From assembly GCA_964369885.1 (NCBI GenBank), contig CAYJGQ010000095.1, forward strand, positions 1-8,364: 8,364 nucleotides of DNA. Direction: 5' to 3'. Shown piece by piece: positions 6,492-8,364 of this stretch (the first letter of the stretch is position 1; every line of letters starts with the position of its first letter). The stretch comes from Heteroruminococcus sp964369885. GTDB taxonomy: Bacteria > Bacillota > Clostridia > Oscillospirales > Ruminococcaceae. The notes under the pieces are model-generated. The model worked only from the letters and a program-made list of their open reading frames with translations. It ran no database searches and was not told the DNA's origin. Both the position numbers and the translations under genes were made by a program.

Positions 6492-7943
6492 ATGAATAAC
6501 AACGCAGAATATTTCTTCCAAATCATGGTGGAAAAGCTAAGTATACTTAATGAAGATGATTTTTCAAAGCATAATTTCTTAGAGGATATTTGTCGTTTTT
6601 TTGATATTTCCCATGCTTTTATTTATGAGTCAAATCATCTTGGCAAATTTGTAAGAACAGAGTATTTTGAGATAATAAGTAGTAATCCCCTACCTATAAA
6701 TATCAATTTGCGGGATGAGCTTGGCCTTGAATTGTTCAGCGAGCTTTGCTCCGAAAAAATTGTAGTCAGTATTGGAGAAACTAAAAAAAGTGCCCTACAC
6801 CAAAAGCTAATAGATATATTTAATGTCAACACCCTCATAGTAATCCCAATACTAAACCAGCACTATGAAATTGCAGGTTTTGTAGGACTGGGCGACCGCA
6901 GGAAAAACGCTCGTCATGCAAAGGCCGAAATAACCAAGGCCTGTTCACTGCTTAATTTGCTTGCACGGTGCGTAAAGCTTGAGATGTTTCAAAAGGGTAT
7001 TGCAAGCACTGAGGCCGCACTGGGTAACGTGCTGGACCACATAGGCATAGATGTATACGTAAACGACTACTATACACACGGCATTTTATATGCCAACAAA
7101 TCCATGGCCGCCCCATATGGTGGTGTGGACAATATGATGGGCAAAAAATGCTGGCAGGCTATTTTTGATGATAAAATACAGCCGTGTGAGTTTTGCCCAC
7201 AGCCCAAACTGCTTGATGCGCAGGGCCAAATAAATAAAACCTACCAGTGGGATTATGAACGCCCCTTTGATAAGTCGTGGTTTCGTGTTTTAAGCTCCTC
7301 ATTCCCCTGGACAGATGGCCGCATTGCACACCTTGTTGCCAGTCTTGACATCACCGAGAGCAAGCGAAATCAGCTACTAATTGAAAAACTGGCGCAGTAT
7401 GATTATTTGACCGGATTGCCAAACCGCAGAAGCCTGCATGACGACATACAGCTTTTCATTGCGGATAATTGCAGTTTTTGTCGGCAGTGGTATGTACTTT
7501 TTTGTGATTTGGACGGCTTTAAGAGCATAAATGACACCTTGGGTCACGATGCCGGCGACATGCTTTTGATAGGCATTGCACAGGATCTTAAAGAGATGTG
7601 CAACGACAGCATAAAGGCCTATCGTCAGGGTGGCGATGAATTTGTTGTTATATTAAAAGATGACAATTCAGATGATAATGTAAAGGCTACAATACAAAAT
7701 CTCCTAAGCATTTTCCGCAAAAAATACGACTACAATGGCAGTGAAATGGGCTGTGGATGTAGTATTGGTGTGGCACACTACCCAACAGATGCCTCCAGCG
7801 CAAAGGAAATTTTCCACCTGGCTGACACAGCCATGTACTGCGTTAAAAAAGAGGGCCGTGGCACCGTGCGCTTTTGCCATAAGGATGGATTTCTTAATAT
7901 GGAGGACTACTTTAGGCGTAAAAATGCAAATATTAACCTCTAA
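6492..7943 (+). CDS. Cytosolic diguanylate cyclase with GAF-like and PAS sensor domains
   Basis: A 483-residue soluble protein predicted to synthesise cyclic di-GMP. Residues about 7-160 look like a GAF domain (LIVIPILNQHYEIAGFVGLGDRR segment). Residues about 170-290 look like a PAS domain ending in the usual VASLDITESKRNQ linker. It carries GKKCW and PCEFCP, so three cysteines (C220, C232, C235) could bind a metal or respond to redox. The GGDEF domain (about 300-463) is complete: YDYLTGLPNRRSL, CDLDGFKSINDTLGH, RQGGDEF (GGDEF at 380-384) and SIGVA. The RxxD inhibitory site is replaced by NDSI. The gap after the EAL gene holds no terminator, and only weak promoter-like boxes (TTGAGG 6408-6413 with TACTAT 6430-6435), so co-transcription is plausible. 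The pairing suggests opposing control of one cyclic di-GMP pool. Confidence 0.93.
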   Translation: MNNNAEYFFQIMVEKLSILNEDDFSKHNFLEDICRFFDISHAFIYESNHLGKFVRTEYFEIISSNPLPININLRDELGLELFSELCSEKIVVSIGETKKSALHQKLIDIFNVNTLIVIPILNQHYEIAGFVGLGDRRKNARHAKAEITKACSLLNLLARCVKLEMFQKGIASTEAALGNVLDHIGIDVYVNDYYTHGILYANKSMAAPYGGVDNMMGKKCWQAIFDDKIQPCEFCPQPKLLDAQGQINKTYQWDYERPFDKSWFRVLSSSFPWTDGRIAHLVASLDITESKRNQLLIEKLAQYDYLTGLPNRRSLHDDIQLFIADNCSFCRQWYVLFCDLDGFKSINDTLGHDAGDMLLIGIAQDLKEMCNDSIKAYRQGGDEFVVILKDDNSDDNVKATIQNLLSIFRKKYDYNGSEMGCGCSIGVAHYPTDASSAKEIFHLADTAMYCVKKEGRGTVRFCHKDGFLNMEDYFRRKNANINL

Positions 7944-8045
7944 GCCGCGTAGCAACATTGCCCACCTGGCACATTGGCACGCCATGGCTAATACAGCACT
8001 GCATGAAATCAGTCTACCAATTAGCCTCACAAATATACCAAAAGC

Positions 8046-8103
8046 AAAACAGCGACCCGATTATGCGCCTACTACTGCGCTGTCGGCTCGCTGTTTTATT
8101 TTG
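8046..8103 (+). terminator. Large composite hairpin, likely terminator of the GAF-PAS-GGDEF transcript
   Basis: AAAACAGCGA (8046-8055) pairs perfectly with TCGCTGTTTT (8088-8097). After one C-C mismatch, CCGA (8057-8060) pairs with TCGG (8083-8086). Inside, GCGC (8065-8068) can pair with GCGC (8077-8080) around an 8-base loop. The stem ends in TTTTATTTTG. The A run on the left means it could also stop transcription from the other side. It lies about 100 bases past the stop codon, rather far for a simple terminator. Confidence 0.7.
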
Positions 8104-8134
8104 CTGCACCTGCTATCGCTATGATAGCCACATC

Positions 8135-8193
8135 AAGGCGGCAGCCTTACCTCCACGAATCTGCAAACTTTTGAAAAGCCCCGTAAAACTTTT
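8135..8193 (-). repeat. Diverged palindromic intergenic repeat, left copy
   Basis: Read on the minus strand this copy runs AAAAGTTTT (8193-8185), a CGGGG spacer, the palindrome CTTTTCAAAAG (8178-8168), TGCAG, GTGGAGG, and a terminal hairpin AAGGC-tgcc-GCCTT (8148-8135). The right copy (8310-8364) has the same order of blocks on the plus strand, so the two are an inverted pair around about 116 bases. The sequences have diverged, and homology is judged by eye only. Confidence 0.45.
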
Positions 8194-8281
8194 AATTTTG
8201 CACCTCCTATGTGTAGTAGCCCAGGCCGTCGCCACACCACCGACGAAGAAGTTGCTGTAATCGGCAAAATTACAAAAACTT

Positions 8282-8306
8282 CGCCCCCTGCCAACGGCTG
8301 GGGGCG
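8282..8306. repeat. GC-rich hairpin between the repeat copies
   Basis: CGCCCCC (8282-8288) pairs with GGGGGCG (8300-8306), then after a T-T mismatch GCC (8290-8292) pairs with GGC (8296-8298) around AAC. On the minus strand a five-T run follows three bases after the stem, so it could end a leftward transcript entering from beyond the window. On the plus strand no T run follows immediately. Confidence 0.6.
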
Positions 8307-8309
8307 TGT

Positions 8310-8364
8310 AAAGTTTTCGTCCACCTTTTTCAAAAGGTGGCAGGGGTGTGGGGACAGCGTCCCC
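8310..8364 (+). repeat. Diverged palindromic intergenic repeat, right copy (reaches window end)
   Basis: Blocks in order: AAAGTTTT (8310-8317), CG, a perfect 9-bp hairpin CCACCTTTT/AAAAGGTGG (8321-8340, 2-base loop), CAGGGGTGTG, and GGGGAC-agc-GTCCCC (8350-8364), which ends exactly at the window edge. Such GGGG-ACAGC-CCCC hairpins with an adjacent CTTTTTCAAAAG palindrome resemble intergenic repeats I recall from clostridial genomes, but I cannot name a family. The element may continue past the window. Confidence 0.55.

Larger units (their letters stand above)
7944..8364. other. Non-coding tail of the window
   Basis: No convincing gene. The first 100 bases carry nothing I recognise. Then come a large terminator-like hairpin (8046-8103), a diverged palindromic repeat copy (8135-8193), a spacer, a GC-rich hairpin (8282-8306) and a second repeat copy in the opposite direction (8310-8364). 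Short open frames here, on either strand, run through these repeats or out of the neighbouring gene in another frame and are not called. Confidence 0.6.

Noticed and set aside
7735..8260. Two overlapping plus-strand frames (7735-8124 and 7958-8260).
   Set aside because: The first begins inside the GGDEF coding region in another frame; both run through the terminator hairpin and look unlike proteins.
8133..8333. 66-codon minus-strand frame starting MKKVDENFT.
   Set aside because: It reads straight through both palindromic repeat copies and the GC-rich hairpin; likely a translated repeat, not a gene.

Overview
The window looks like chromosomal DNA from a Gram-positive, clostridia-like bacterium. 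The reasons are AT-leaning sequence, strong GGAGG/GAGGT ribosome binding sites, TTGAAT/TATAAT-type promoters, a MepA-like MATE transporter, a clostridial-type ECF sigma factor and a Gram-positive-style lipoprotein. This is inference from style and protein families; no genus can be named.

Layout, left to right: (1) 36-1361 (+), a membrane diguanylate cyclase with an extracytoplasmic sensor, HAMP and GGDEF, ending at a strong bidirectional terminator (1396-1435). (2) 3163-1480 (-), a two-gene unit: an ECF-type sigma factor that carries two C-terminal membrane helices, then a putative lipoprotein of unknown family. Its upstream region (3164-3450) holds a promoter and two perfect inverted repeats. 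(3) 4737-3451 (-), a MATE efflux transporter with a hairpin and U-tract directly against its ribosome binding site. (4) A 417-base divergent region (4738-5154) with a promoter facing each way. (5) 5155-6378 (+), a protein with a degenerate GGDEF domain followed by an EAL domain that keeps all its catalytic residues. (6) 6492-7943 (+), a GAF-PAS-GGDEF diguanylate cyclase. (7) 7944-8364, non-coding: a large composite hairpin (likely terminator), then a GC-rich hairpin flanked by two diverged, oppositely oriented palindromic repeat copies. The last copy runs off the window edge.

The main theme is cyclic di-GMP signalling: two likely synthases with different inputs (one extracytoplasmic, one cytosolic) and one likely phosphodiesterase. 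The EAL and GAF-PAS-GGDEF genes may be co-transcribed and would set opposing activities. The sigma factor/lipoprotein unit looks like an envelope-stress or surface-signal module in which the sigma factor is its own membrane anchor. Direct links between these modules and the MATE pump are not shown by the sequence. I found no tRNA, rRNA, CRISPR array, transposase or convincing riboswitch.
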